A stretch of DNA of 64,000 bases from Aminobacter sp. AP02 (GCF_003148805.1 NZ_QGGX01000005.1:1-64000), one strand, 5' to 3'. Positions 43,745 through 51,879 are shown, numbered from the stretch's first letter. Numbers and translations: made by a program. The notes: generated by a model from the sequence alone, not told the origin.

Positions 43745-44764
43745 TCAGCGGCAGGCGCGATAGCCGTTCCGGCGCTGCTTGATGTCGAAATGGAAGTGGT
43801 TGCGGTGGTCGTAATTGTAGCCGGGGCCGAGCACAGTATTGAAATAGCTGCAGCCGTCGGCGCGGATGGTGTTGAGGAACCCACGTGTGCGGAAGGCAAA
43901 CAGGCCGGGTTTCTTGACGTCGATGTCGCGGCCGCTGTTGAGCTCGATGCGCATGATGTCAAGCGCGTTGCCCTTGCCGTGTTCCGACAAGGTGCGCGAG
44001 CCGGCGATCTTGCGGCACGAATAGCTCGAACCCTGGTGGATGGTCTTGACGCCGGAGAAGTAGCGCAGGCGCGCTGCTGGAACCAGATCGCGCTTGGTCC
44101 ACGCGGCGAAACTGGCGGCCATCTGGCAGGTGACGGTCGCGGCGGGCTTCATCTGCACCGATCCGATGGCCGAGACCTTGACCGGGTAGTCGATGCCGCA
44201 GGCGGCACCGTCGCGGATTGGCGGCAGGTCGCGGTACTGCACGTCGAGCTTCTTGAGGTCGGCGCGGCAATCGACCTCGTCAGCCGGCATGACGGCGGGC
44301 CTCATTGGTGCTGTCTGCGGCCTCTCGGAGGGATCGTCGAGCTTGGGATAGGCGACCATGTAGGGGTTGGACGGCACCAATGTCTGCAGCCCGCGCGCCG
44401 GAACAAGGGCCGCGGTCTGGACGGGTGGCGGCGCGGCAGCGGTGATCTCGGGCATCGATTGTGCCTGGGCGTCGAGCGTCGGCTCGATGGCCTGGGGTGC
44501 GGTCGCCATCATCGTGGTGTCGGGCAGAGGTGCCGCGGCGATCGGGACGGGTGCGGATTGGGGCGCAACCTCGACGATCGGCAAGGAAGCCGTCTGCGAG
44601 CCGACATCGACCGCGGGCTGGAGCGCGAAGACGTCGCCGGTGGTGCAGGAACTGGCGCCAAGCCCTGCGACCAGCAGCGTCGTGGCAAGCAGCAGCGCGC
44701 GCTGGCGCGAGTTGCGGCGCGGCGATGTGGGGGTTGCGATGGCGGCGCGCGAATCTGCGGCCAT
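43745..44764 (-). CDS. Extensin-like (D-Ala-D-Ala carboxypeptidase fold) protein 1
   Basis: A 339-residue exported protein. An N-terminal basic patch and hydrophobic segment precede GASSC, a possible though weak lipobox around C40, then about 120 Pro/Ala/Thr-rich residues, then the extensin-like C-terminal domain (about residues 165-339): CRADLKKLDVQY, TLSEHGKGNALDIMRIEL and DHRNHFHFDIKQRRNGYRAC. The HxxGxAxD and H-x-H groups look like the zinc ligands of the peptidase M15-type fold, which suggests an envelope peptidase. A second family member lies next to it at 44860. Confidence 0.85.
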   Translation of the reverse strand: MAADSRAAIATPTSPRRNSRQRALLLATTLLVAGLGASSCTTGDVFALQPAVDVGSQTASLPIVEVAPQSAPVPIAAAPLPDTTMMATAPQAIEPTLDAQAQSMPEITAAAPPPVQTAALVPARGLQTLVPSNPYMVAYPKLDDPSERPQTAPMRPAVMPADEVDCRADLKKLDVQYRDLPPIRDGAACGIDYPVKVSAIGSVQMKPAATVTCQMAASFAAWTKRDLVPAARLRYFSGVKTIHQGSSYSCRKIAGSRTLSEHGKGNALDIMRIELNSGRDIDVKKPGLFAFRTRGFLNTIRADGCSYFNTVLGPGYNYDHRNHFHFDIKQRRNGYRACR

Positions 44765-44859
44765 GCGAAGGCTCCTGTACCCTTGGAGAGACGAGCCTAG
44801 CTGCCAAGGGTAAAGGAAAGATCAGCGGCCGGATTTACGGCTGAGGCGGAAATGGGGCG

Positions 44860-45714
44860 CTACTGGCAAAACGTTCCGCCGTTGCGCCGGGGGGCGAGGT
44901 CCAGATGGAAATGCAGCGCATGGTCGGCGTCGCTGCCGGGGCCGAGCACCGTCTTGAACGGTCCGCAGGCGGCCTTGCGGATCGAAGAAAGGAATTTTTC
45001 GTTCTTTTCGGGCGGCGCCGGCTCGACGTCGATGGTTGTGCCCTTGGCTAGCGTAAAGCGGGCAATGTCGAGCGCATTGCCGAACGCGTGTTCGGACAGT
45101 TTCCTGGTCCCGTTGCGCGGTCGGCAGACATAGGCCGAGGCCTGACTTATGGCCGCCAGATCCTCATCGAACATGGCTTTTGCGGTCGATGAGATGACGT
45201 CGGCCGCGAAACGCGCCGAGGCTTCGGCGGCGGCGCAGTTGATGACCGCATCCGGCTCTATGTCGATCGACCGGGTCAGCCGCTTGAGCTTGAGCGGAAA
45301 GGGCAGGGCGCAGCCTTCGGCATCGCGCTGGGGCGCGACTTCCTCGAATTCGGCGCCAAGCACCTTGAGGCGCGCGCGGCAGGCAGATTCCTCGGCTGGC
45401 ATCGACGCCGGTCGCGGAACATTCGAACGTGGGTCGGGCAGCATCCTTGGTGCAGGAGGACCGATAAATCCCTTGTCCGATGGCGTGGTCGAAGACTTTG
45501 GCAAATCGGGACGCGCCTGCGGAACGGGGATCGAGGCCTGCCTTTGTGTCGGTTTGGCAGCAGGCAACGGCACACCAGGGGCCGGCGCGAATTGCGGAAC
45601 TGGCACCCGGTCGGGCAGTTCGATCGTTTTTGGGCGAGCGTCGGCAAATTGCGGCAAGCTTGCCAGTGCCAGGATCAAAAGCAGCGATGGGCGGTGAAGT
45701 CTGCGGAAATGCAT
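44860..45714 (-). CDS. Extensin-like (D-Ala-D-Ala carboxypeptidase fold) protein 2
   Basis: A 284-residue exported protein and paralogue of the one at 43745. It has a signal peptide ending ADA, a Pro-rich linker with PVPQ/PxPAAK repeats, and the same domain: CRARLKVLGAEFEEV, KLSEHAFGNALDIARF, and DADHALHFHLDLAPRRNG with the C-terminal Cys. Zinc ligands are conserved. The two genes face the same direction with a 95-base gap and share overall layout but little linker sequence, so they are an old tandem duplication. Probable peptidoglycan or surface-polymer processing. Confidence 0.85.
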   Translation of the reverse strand: MHFRRLHRPSLLLILALASLPQFADARPKTIELPDRVPVPQFAPAPGVPLPAAKPTQRQASIPVPQARPDLPKSSTTPSDKGFIGPPAPRMLPDPRSNVPRPASMPAEESACRARLKVLGAEFEEVAPQRDAEGCALPFPLKLKRLTRSIDIEPDAVINCAAAEASARFAADVISSTAKAMFDEDLAAISQASAYVCRPRNGTRKLSEHAFGNALDIARFTLAKGTTIDVEPAPPEKNEKFLSSIRKAACGPFKTVLGPGSDADHALHFHLDLAPRRNGGTFCQ

Positions 45715-45814
45715 CGCCGTCAACGGCAAGAACCCCTGATGGGTTGCCTTCGGAACTGGACGCACGGCATCACATTCGGTGACGGCATTGTCATCATCCC
45801 ACCGGCAAGACAGA

Positions 45815-46240
45815 TCAGGCGCCCAGGACGTCGAGCCCTTCTTCGAGCCAGTCGCCCAGCATCGGCATGCCGAGCAGGTATTTGGCCGTCCGGCGATTGC
45901 CGCGCTGGCGGGCTTCGGTGACGGCGTCCTGCCATTCCGACGCGTCGTAGTCGCCACGGCCGACCCATGCGAGCGCCACGAGTTCGGCCGCCTCATCGAC
46001 ATTGAGGTCGCTGATCAGCTGGCGCAGCTCCTTTTCGGTGAGATTTTCTTCCTCTTCCTCGGCCAGCCCGTCGTGGCGGTGGTTGTCATGGGTGCCGCCG
46101 TCATATTCGATCTCGTGCTCGGCGCCGTCCTCATAGTCCTCGTTGACGCCAGCACTGATGGCCTTGGCCTTGAGGATGAACAGACGGACGGTGTCCGGTC
46201 CGATGGACAGGTCCCATTCCTTTTCGCGCCGCTGCTGCAC
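45815..46240 (-). CDS. DUF3775 family protein
   Basis: A 141-residue acidic protein. It starts at a GTG (46240) with CAGGAG 7 bases before; the frame continues upstream to 46345, but that stretch overlaps the divergent gene's start region. WDLSIGPDTVRLFILKAKAIS is the opening of DUF3775; a very acidic linker (DGLAEEEEENLTEKEL) leads into a helical part ending TAKYLLGMPMLGDWLEEGLDVLG. The family is alphaproteobacterial and uncharacterised; the GMPxLGDxLEEGL ending is its hallmark. Confidence 0.78.
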   Translation of the reverse strand: MQQRREKEWDLSIGPDTVRLFILKAKAISAGVNEDYEDGAEHEIEYDGGTHDNHRHDGLAEEEEENLTEKELRQLISDLNVDEAAELVALAWVGRGDYDASEWQDAVTEARQRGNRRTAKYLLGMPMLGDWLEEGLDVLGA

Positions 46241-46393
46241 GAGCGTGCTCCTGGTTGCCTTCCCCCGCACCGATGATAGCGCATTTGGCGGCAACGTCAC
46301 TGCCCCGATATTCGCGGTGCGGTTGTCATGGTTGACAGAATGCATCGGGTGGCGGAAATGGCTGTGCTTCCTCCCTCATGCGGTATCCCCCCA

Positions 46394-46744
46394 ATGGCAT
46401 TCTTGCTTTCGCCGAAGATATTTCCGGTGCTGATGCTGATCGCATCCAACGTGTTCATGACCTTCGCCTGGTACGGCCATCTCAAGTTCAAGGCGGCTCC
46501 GCTCTACGCGGCGGTGATCTTCAGCTGGCTGATCGCCTTTTTCGAATACTGGCTCGCCGTGCCGGCCAATCGCATCGGCCACGAGGTCTATACGGCGGCA
46601 GAGCTGAAGACGATGCAGGAAGTGATCACGCTTTCGGTCTTCGTCATCTTCTCGGTGTTCTATCTCAAGGAAGGCATCACCTGGAACCACGCCATGGGCT
46701 TTGCCCTGATCGCAGGCGGCGCGGCACTGATTTTCCGCGGCTGA
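46394..46744 (+). CDS. DMT superfamily (DUF486) small transporter
   Basis: A 116-residue membrane protein with four helices, as in the EmrE-related DUF486 family: FPVLMLIASNVFMTFAWYGH, YAAVIFSWLIAFFEYWLAVP, then the conserved NRIGHEVYTAAELKTMQEVI and a final AMGFALIAGGAALIF. The start is set at 46394 to give the usual length; the frame is open upstream to 46328 but overlaps the DUF3775 promoter side. Substrate unknown. Its stop is 68 bases before the first of three tandem secreted-protein genes. Confidence 0.85.
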   Translation: MAFLLSPKIFPVLMLIASNVFMTFAWYGHLKFKAAPLYAAVIFSWLIAFFEYWLAVPANRIGHEVYTAAELKTMQEVITLSVFVIFSVFYLKEGITWNHAMGFALIAGGAALIFRG

Positions 46745-46747
46745 CGT

Positions 46748-46812
46748 CGGACGAAATGCCGCCGCCGATGCGTTGATCTCGCCGGAGGGGACGCAATGGT
46801 GGAGGTTAAACC
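46748..46812 (+). promoter_or_regulatory. Duplicated leader of the first tetracysteine repeat-protein gene
   Basis: This 65-base leader closely matches the one before the next paralogue (47462-47524): both contain GGACGAAATGCCGCCGCC, a TGCGTTGA block, GAGGGGACGCA, and a G-rich ribosome-binding site (GGAGGTT) just before the ATG. Here the potential hairpin is TGCGT with ACGCA. The match extends upstream of the coding region, so the duplication unit includes the regulatory part. Confidence 0.6.
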
Positions 46813-47382
46813 ATGCAAACCCTCAAACTCCTGGCAAGCGTGCTCGTTTCATTGCCGTTGTTCGCGGCTCCCGTGCTTTCGTCCGGCGGCGGAGGTGGTG
46901 GCGGTGGCGGCGGTATGTCCAGCGGTGGGGGCGGTGGCAGCAGCAGCGCCCAGGTCAAATGCCGTACCGGTCTGATCTACAACATGAGAAGCAAAAAATG
47001 CGAACATCCCAGAGCGGGCATGATCGACGACGAAAGCCTGTTCCTGGCTGGCCGCTCGCTTGCCATGGACGGCAAATATGACGATGCGATCAAGGTTTTG
47101 ACGCTCGCCGCCGACAAGACCGATGCGCGCATCCTCAACTATCTCGGTTATTCGCACCGCAAGGCCGGGAGAACGCTGGTCGGTCTGGGCTACTACAATG
47201 AAGCGATCCTCAACGACCCCAACTACATGCCTGTCCGGGAATATCTCGGCGAAGCGCATCTGACTTTCGGCGATATAGCGGGTGCTCGGGCGCAACTCAC
47301 CGAGATCGCCAATCGCTGCGGCACGACTTGCCGCGAATATGGGCTGCTGTCGGAGCAGATCCACGCTTACGTCAGGAGTTAG
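46813..47382 (+). CDS. Secreted tetracysteine repeat protein, tandem paralogue 1
   Basis: A 189-residue exported protein. A signal peptide ends near PVLS; then a poly-Gly linker (GGGGGGGGG) with Ser; then C-RTGLIYNMRSKK-C; then a TPR-like helical core (LAMDGKYDDAIKVLTLAADK, ILNYLGYSHRKAGRTL, EAILNDPNYMPVREYLG) and a final CGTTCREYGLLSEQIHAY. Four cysteines are conserved with its two downstream neighbours. Periplasmic TPR proteins often bind protein partners. The function of this family is not known to me. Confidence 0.8.
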   Translation: MQTLKLLASVLVSLPLFAAPVLSSGGGGGGGGGGMSSGGGGGSSSAQVKCRTGLIYNMRSKKCEHPRAGMIDDESLFLAGRSLAMDGKYDDAIKVLTLAADKTDARILNYLGYSHRKAGRTLVGLGYYNEAILNDPNYMPVREYLGEAHLTFGDIAGARAQLTEIANRCGTTCREYGLLSEQIHAYVRS

Positions 47383-47461
47383 GAAACCTGTCCAGGCGCG
47401 CCCGCGGCTCTTCGCTCTCAAATTCGAAAACTACGGGCGTTTGGCGTTTCCAGTGCTCAGG

Positions 47462-47524
47462 CCGGACGAAATGCCGCCGCCAGTGCGTTGACTTCGCGAG
47501 GGGACGCACTGGCGGAGGTTGACC
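47462..47524 (+). promoter_or_regulatory. Leader hairpin of the second tetracysteine repeat-protein gene
   Basis: CCAGTGCGT (47480-47488) pairs perfectly with ACGCACTGG (47504-47512) over a 15-base loop and ends one base before the GCGGAGGTTGACC ribosome-binding site and the ATG at 47525. Sequence similar to the leader of the first paralogue (46748-46812) surrounds it. A hairpin touching the ribosome site could affect translation or mRNA stability. Confidence 0.55.
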
Positions 47525-48106
47525 ATGCAAGTCCGATTTCTGAAGCTCCTGGCAAGCGCACTCGTGTCCCTGCCGTTGTTCGCAATTCCTGTCCTTTCGG
47601 CTGACGGTGGTGGTGGTGGTGGCGGTGGCGGAGGCGGAGGTGGAGGCGGAGGCGGAGGTGACAATGGCAGCAGTCAGGTCAAATGCCGCACGGGGCTCGT
47701 CTACAACGCAAGAACCAAAAAGTGCGAGCGGCCAAAGGCCGGCATGATCGACGACGACAGCCTTTATCTGGCAGGTCGTGCGCTCGCCATGGACGGCAAG
47801 TATGACGACGCAATCAAGGTTTTGGCGCTAGCAGCCGACAAGACCGATGCACGCATTCTTAACTATCTCGGTTATTCGCATCGCAAGGCAGGCAGGATTG
47901 TCGTCGGCCTCGGCTATTACCAGGAGGCGATCCTCAACGATCCCGACTACATGCCTGTACGCGAGTACATGGGCGAGGCTCATCTCTCGCTTGGCGATGT
48001 CGCCGGCGCGCGGCTGCAGCTGACCGAGATCGCCAATCGCTGCGGCACGACTTGCCGCGAATACGGCCTGCTGTCGGAGCAGATCCACAGCTACGTCAGG
48101 AGCTAG
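47525..48106 (+). CDS. Secreted tetracysteine repeat protein, tandem paralogue 2
   Basis: A 193-residue exported protein, the closest relative of paralogue 1. The poly-Gly linker is longer (an uninterrupted run of about 18 Gly, encoded by GGN triplets), the first cysteine pair is C-RTGLVYNARTKK-C, and the core GKYDDAIKVLALAADKTDAR and C-terminal CGTTCREYGLLSEQIHSYVRS are nearly identical to its neighbour. The start at 47525 follows GGCGGAGGTTGACC. The difference in Gly run length between paralogues points to slippage in the GGN tract. Confidence 0.82.
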   Translation: MQVRFLKLLASALVSLPLFAIPVLSADGGGGGGGGGGGGGGGGGGDNGSSQVKCRTGLVYNARTKKCERPKAGMIDDDSLYLAGRALAMDGKYDDAIKVLALAADKTDARILNYLGYSHRKAGRIVVGLGYYQEAILNDPDYMPVREYMGEAHLSLGDVAGARLQLTEIANRCGTTCREYGLLSEQIHSYVRS

Positions 48107-48244
48107 GCTCCCGACCCTGATACTGGTGGCTTTTCGCCGCCCAAGCGAAAAGCCACTGATGTTCATCGTCTTGCGGCGCTCAGGCCGGATGAAACGTCGG
48201 CCGAAATGCGTTAGCTTACGTATGGGCAATCTCAGGAGGTGGCA

Positions 48245-48772
48245 ATGCAGTCCCGATATCTGATGCTTGTGGCAGGCGCCGTCGTGGCCTTGCCGTTGTT
48301 TGCGGCTCCGGCGCTTGCGGCCGACAGTGGCGGCTCGACCCCGCCGACCTGCAAGGCAGGCATGGTCTACAACAAGAAGACGCAGAAATGCGAACCTGCC
48401 AAAGCAGGCATGATCGATGACGACAGCATCTATGAAACCGGGCGCGCGCTGGCCATGAACGGCAAGTATGACGAGGCGATCAAGGTGCTGACCCTTGCCG
48501 CCGACAAGACCGACCCGCGCATCCTGAACTATCTCGGCTACTCGCACCGCAAGGCAGGCCGCGTGCTGGTCGGTCTCGGCTATTACCAGGAAGCGCTGCG
48601 CAACAATCCCGATTACGCGCTGGTGCGTGAATATATGGGCGAGGCCCATCTGATGCTCGGCGACGTTGCCGCCGCGCGCGTGCAGCTGTCGGAAATCGAA
48701 AAGCGCTGTGGCAAGGGCTGCCGAGAATACGGGATGCTGGAAGAAAACATCGAGGCGTATCTGAGAGGTTAG
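48245..48772 (+). CDS. Secreted tetracysteine repeat protein, tandem paralogue 3
   Basis: A 175-residue exported protein and the most diverged of the three. It has a signal peptide ending ALAA, almost no Gly linker (DSGGSTPP), the first pair C-KAGMVYNKKTQK-C, the same TPR-like core (NGKYDEAIKVLTLAADKTDPR) and a final CGKGCREYGMLEENIEAYL. The start at 48245 follows CAGGAGGTGGCA. The shared leader motif (CAGGCCGGATGAAA) is degenerate. It is likely the oldest copy, or the one under different selection, with the poly-Gly run gained or lost in the others. Confidence 0.82.
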   Translation: MQSRYLMLVAGAVVALPLFAAPALAADSGGSTPPTCKAGMVYNKKTQKCEPAKAGMIDDDSIYETGRALAMNGKYDEAIKVLTLAADKTDPRILNYLGYSHRKAGRVLVGLGYYQEALRNNPDYALVREYMGEAHLMLGDVAAARVQLSEIEKRCGKGCREYGMLEENIEAYLRG

Positions 48773-48778
48773 TAAGCA

Positions 48779-48857
48779 GGGCAGTAGGGCAGTAGGGCAG
48801 TAAAACAAGCTTTCCTTGTACCTCTCCTGCCCTACTGCCTTATTCCCTTACTGCCCT
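48779..48857. repeat. GGGCAGTA tandem repeat with inverted partner, possible terminator
   Basis: Three consecutive GGGCAGTA units occupy 48779-48802. Downstream, CTGCCCTACTGCC (48827-48839) is the reverse complement of 13 bases of that array, and a further TTACTGCCC follows at 48849-48856. The whole lies between the convergent third paralogue (stop 48772) and the PQQ-type dehydrogenase (stop 48860). It could form alternative long hairpins on either strand and probably acts as a bidirectional terminator. Confidence 0.6.
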
Positions 48858-48859
48858 AA

Positions 48860-49990
48860 TCAGTCACCCCTCGACAGGCGGATGATCGCGCCGTTGTCCT
48901 CGTCGGTCAAAAGCCAGACTGCGCCGTCGGGAGCAACCACGACATCGCGGATGCGCCCGAAGGCGCCTTCGAACATGCGCTCTTCACTCAGGATCTTGCC
49001 CGTGGCGTCGCGATGCAGCCGGCTGACAAGTTCGAACTTGAGCGCGCCGACCAGAAGGTCCCCGTTCCATTCGGGGAACATCTTGCCCTGGTAGCTCACA
49101 AGACCTGACGGGGCGATGGAGGGATCCCAATAAAACAATGGCTGTTCGTAGCCTGGTGCCGCAGTGCCGGTACCGATCTTCTTGCCGGAATATTCGACAC
49201 CGTAGCTGATGATCGGCCAGCCGTAGTTCTTTCCGGCCTCGGTATGGTTGACCTCGTCACCGCCCTGCGCGCCATGTTCGACGGTGATCAGCCCGCCCAT
49301 CACCGGATCGATGGCCGCCCCTTGAATGTTGCGATGGCCTTTCGACCAGATCTCGGGTGCCATTTTCTGGCCATCGGGCGAAGGGTTGTCGGCGGGAATT
49401 GAGCCGTCGGCGTTGATGCGGACAACCGCGCCTGCGGCATCGTGCATGTCCTGGGCGCGGTCGCGCTGGCCAAGGTCGCCTGTCGTGATGAACAGCGTGC
49501 CGTCGTCATTGACGACGATCCGCGAGCCGAAATGTACGCTGGCTTTCGATTTCGGCGCGACGGCGAAGATCACCTTGACGTCTTCGAGGCGAGGTGCGGC
49601 TCCAGTTACCAGCCTGGCGCGGGCGACGGCGGTGCTTACGCCGCCCTTGCCGGGCTCAACGTAACTGAAGAAGATCGTTCCGGATGTTTCGAAATCGCGG
49701 GCAATGGCAATGTCGAGCAACCCGCCTTCGCCGCCGACCGCGATTTTGGGCACACCGGCCACCGGTTTTGACAGGCCAGCTTTGGAGAGGATGCGAATTC
49801 GGCCGGGCCGCTCGGTGACGACAGCGCCCCCGTCGGGGAGTAAGGCGAGCCCCCAGGGACGTTCGAGATCCTTGGTCACGACGACGGAGCGCAGCTTGAC
49901 CTTTTGGCTTTCGAAATCGCGGCCCTGGGCAAGGGCTGGCGAAACCACAAGCAAGAAGGCGAGGGCGAAGAGGTGGGGCTTGATCGTCAT
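48860..49990 (-). CDS. PQQ-dependent sugar dehydrogenase family protein
   Basis: A 376-residue exported beta-propeller of the soluble glucose/sorbosone dehydrogenase (Asd/YliI-like) type. The signal peptide ends in PALAQ. Repeated propeller motifs include LERPWGLALLPDGGAVVTER, GGEGGLLDIAIARDF, FITTGDLGQRDRAQDMHDAAGAVVR, GHRNIQG and HGAQGGDEVN. Typical members oxidise aldose sugars in the periplasm with PQQ. No PQQ synthesis genes are in the window, so the cofactor would come from elsewhere or the enzyme may be inactive. Confidence 0.87.
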   Translation of the reverse strand: MTIKPHLFALAFLLVVSPALAQGRDFESQKVKLRSVVVTKDLERPWGLALLPDGGAVVTERPGRIRILSKAGLSKPVAGVPKIAVGGEGGLLDIAIARDFETSGTIFFSYVEPGKGGVSTAVARARLVTGAAPRLEDVKVIFAVAPKSKASVHFGSRIVVNDDGTLFITTGDLGQRDRAQDMHDAAGAVVRINADGSIPADNPSPDGQKMAPEIWSKGHRNIQGAAIDPVMGGLITVEHGAQGGDEVNHTEAGKNYGWPIISYGVEYSGKKIGTGTAAPGYEQPLFYWDPSIAPSGLVSYQGKMFPEWNGDLLVGALKFELVSRLHRDATGKILSEERMFEGAFGRIRDVVVAPDGAVWLLTDEDNGAIIRLSRGD

Positions 49991-50127
49991 TGGTCCGACA
50001 TAGTTGCAAAGGCAGGTACGGCAACCATGACAGAGCATCAAAGCGGCGCGGTTTCAATCACAAGCGGGTGAGTACGAATGGGAGCAGGTTCTCTGCGCCA
50101 AAAGGTCTATGGTGGTTAACGCATTTT

Positions 50128-50221
50128 TTGACGTGAATTCTGCGACAGGATTGCTATATTCGGCGGAGATAGAGGTGAGACGGTTCCGTTGGCCGAGGCT
50201 GCCGGACCGTTTTCTTTTTTT
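50128..50221 (+). promoter_or_regulatory. greA promoter and leader terminator (attenuator-like)
   Basis: TTGACG (50128-50133) and the TGCTATATT patch (50152-50160) form a candidate promoter. About 20 bases on, ACGGT/CCG (50180-50188) can pair with CGG/ACCGT (50203-50210), with one bulged T, directly followed by TTTTCTTTTTTTG (50210-50222). This is a terminator-like hairpin inside the 5' leader, 55 bases before the greA start. In E. coli a similar leader terminator yields the GraL RNAs; here premature termination and a short RNA are predicted, not shown. Confidence 0.5.
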
Positions 50222-50276
50222 GTGCCTCGCGGCAACAACAGACAAGCTGCGCGGCAAAGGCCAGGAGAGGTCGACT

Positions 50277-50750
50277 ATGAACAAGGTTCCGATGACGGCG
50301 GGTGGATTCGTCGCGCTGAAGGAAGAGCTGCGCTGGCGCCAGCAGGAAGAGCGTCCGCGCATCATCGAGGCCATTGCCGAGGCTCGCTCGCATGGCGACC
50401 TGTCGGAGAACGCCGAGTATCATGCGGCCAAGGAATCACAGAGCCTCAATGAGGGCAGGATCCACGAACTCGAGGACCTGATCGCACGCGCCGAGGTCAT
50501 CGACGTCACCAAGCTCAATGGCGACAAGGTCAAGTTCGGCGCTACCGTCGTTCTGCTTGACGAAGACACGGAAGAAGAAAAGACCTATCAGATCGTCGGC
50601 GACCAGGAAGCCGACGTGAAGTCGGGCCGTATTTCGATCTCCTCGCCGATCGCACGCGCGCTGATCGGCAAGGAAGTGGGCGACGCCATCGAGGTCAACG
50701 CGCCCGGCGGCGCGCGCGGCTACGAAATCGTCCAGGTGCAATTCATCTAA
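50277..50750 (+). CDS. greA: Transcription elongation factor GreA
   Basis: A 157-residue GreA: an N-terminal coiled coil ([28 protein letters not shown], with ENAEYHAAK at its tip side) and a C-terminal FKBP-like domain ([38 protein letters not shown]). The acidic tip pair needed to stimulate cleavage by RNA polymerase lies in the [16 protein letters not shown] segment. GreA rescues backtracked RNA polymerase. The start at 50277 has AGGAGAGGTCGACT upstream. The leader carries a terminator-like hairpin. The mannosyltransferase gene follows after 25 bases. Confidence 0.96.
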   Translation: MNKVPMTAGGFVALKEELRWRQQEERPRIIEAIAEARSHGDLSENAEYHAAKESQSLNEGRIHELEDLIARAEVIDVTKLNGDKVKFGATVVLLDEDTEEEKTYQIVGDQEADVKSGRISISSPIARALIGKEVGDAIEVNAPGGARGYEIVQVQFI

Positions 50751-50775
50751 GGCGCGGGACGGCATTGGCCGTCGC

Positions 50776-51879
50776 ATGCCGCAACAGGCACCCATGACAA
50801 AAGCACAAAACCGCGCCGAACAATCCGGCGCGGTCGACATGGCGCGCATCGACGTTGTCGCGCCCAACCTCAAGAAACGGCTGTCAGGCGTCACCAGCAC
50901 CATCGTGCAGCTGGTGCCGGTGCAGGCACGCGACCTCGGTATTGCCGTTTGCGGACCTGGCCTGCCGGACACATTGCCCAAGATGCGCTGGTGGCAGCTG
51001 CCGTCGCTGCTCAGGCGACCGGCTTCCGGGCGGCAGCGCATCTGGCATGCACGGCGCAACACCGAGATGGTGGCCGGACTTGTGCTGCGCCACATCTTCC
51101 GGGCACGGATCAGACTGGTGTTCACTTCCGCCGCACAGCGCGACCACAGGCCTTTCACCAAATGGCTGATCCGCCGCATGGACGGAGTGATCGCGACGAG
51201 CCGGCTTTCGGGGCGGTTCCTCGAAGTGCCGCACAAGGTGGTGATGCACGGGGTCGATCTCGAAAAATTCCACCCCCCGCGCAGCGCTGACGATCAATTC
51301 GCGGCGGCTGGTTTGCCCGGCAAATATGCGATCGGCTGCTTCGGGCGCCTCCGGCACTCGAAGGGCACGGACCTGTTCGTCGACGCGATGATCGCCTTGC
51401 TGCCTCAACATCCCGAGTGGACGGCCGTCATCACCGGCCGCGTGACGGCGGAGCACAGGGGGTTTGCCGATGAGCTCAGGCAACGCATCGCCGCGGCCGG
51501 GCTTTCGGAGCGAATCTTGCTGCTCGGCGAGGTAGCAGACGTTGCCGTGTGGTATCGCAGGGTGACGCTCTACGTCGCGCCATCGCGCAATGAAGGTTTT
51601 GGCCTGACGCCGCTGGAGGCGATGGCCTCGCGCACCGCTGTCGTTGCGACCGATGCCGGCTCTTATTCCGAGATTGTCACGCCCGGCGTGACCGGCACTT
51701 TCGTTGCCGCTGGCGACGGCGTTGCCTTGCGCGAGGCGATCAGGCCGTATCTGGCCGATCCGGCAATTGCCGAAGCGCATGGTGTTGCGGGGCTTGAAGA
51801 CGTGTCCAGGCGGTTTCGTCTGGAAAATGAGGCGGCCGGACTGCGCGAGGTCTACGAGCAGGTTTGGGCCAAAGGCTAA
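50776..51879 (+). CDS. LPS core mannosyltransferase-like GT4 glycosyltransferase (LpcC/LpsB type)
   Basis: A 367-residue GT-B enzyme of family GT4: VVAPNLKKRLSGVTSTIVQL near the start, IGCFGRLRHSKGTDLFVDAM, and the donor motif PSRNEGFGLTPLEAMAS with two glutamates seven residues apart. Its place directly after greA and before the Lrp-trxB-lsrB block matches lpsB/lpcC of Sinorhizobium and Rhizobium, mannosyltransferases of the LPS core, from memory of those maps. I therefore propose core-LPS mannosyl transfer on the cytosolic membrane face. ATGs at 50776, 50794 and 50839 are possible starts. Confidence 0.78.
   Translation: MPQQAPMTKAQNRAEQSGAVDMARIDVVAPNLKKRLSGVTSTIVQLVPVQARDLGIAVCGPGLPDTLPKMRWWQLPSLLRRPASGRQRIWHARRNTEMVAGLVLRHIFRARIRLVFTSAAQRDHRPFTKWLIRRMDGVIATSRLSGRFLEVPHKVVMHGVDLEKFHPPRSADDQFAAAGLPGKYAIGCFGRLRHSKGTDLFVDAMIALLPQHPEWTAVITGRVTAEHRGFADELRQRIAAAGLSERILLLGEVADVAVWYRRVTLYVAPSRNEGFGLTPLEAMASRTAVVATDAGSYSEIVTPGVTGTFVAAGDGVALREAIRPYLADPAIAEAHGVAGLEDVSRRFRLENEAAGLREVYEQVWAKG

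Noticed and set aside
46240-46345. Longer start for the DUF3775 protein
   Set aside because: The GTG at 46240 has CAGGAG at good spacing, and the longer version would overlap the 5' part of the divergent gene without family similarity.
48779-48857. CRISPR-like array
   Set aside because: The repeat unit is 8 bases with no spacers; it is a simple tandem repeat with an inverted partner.
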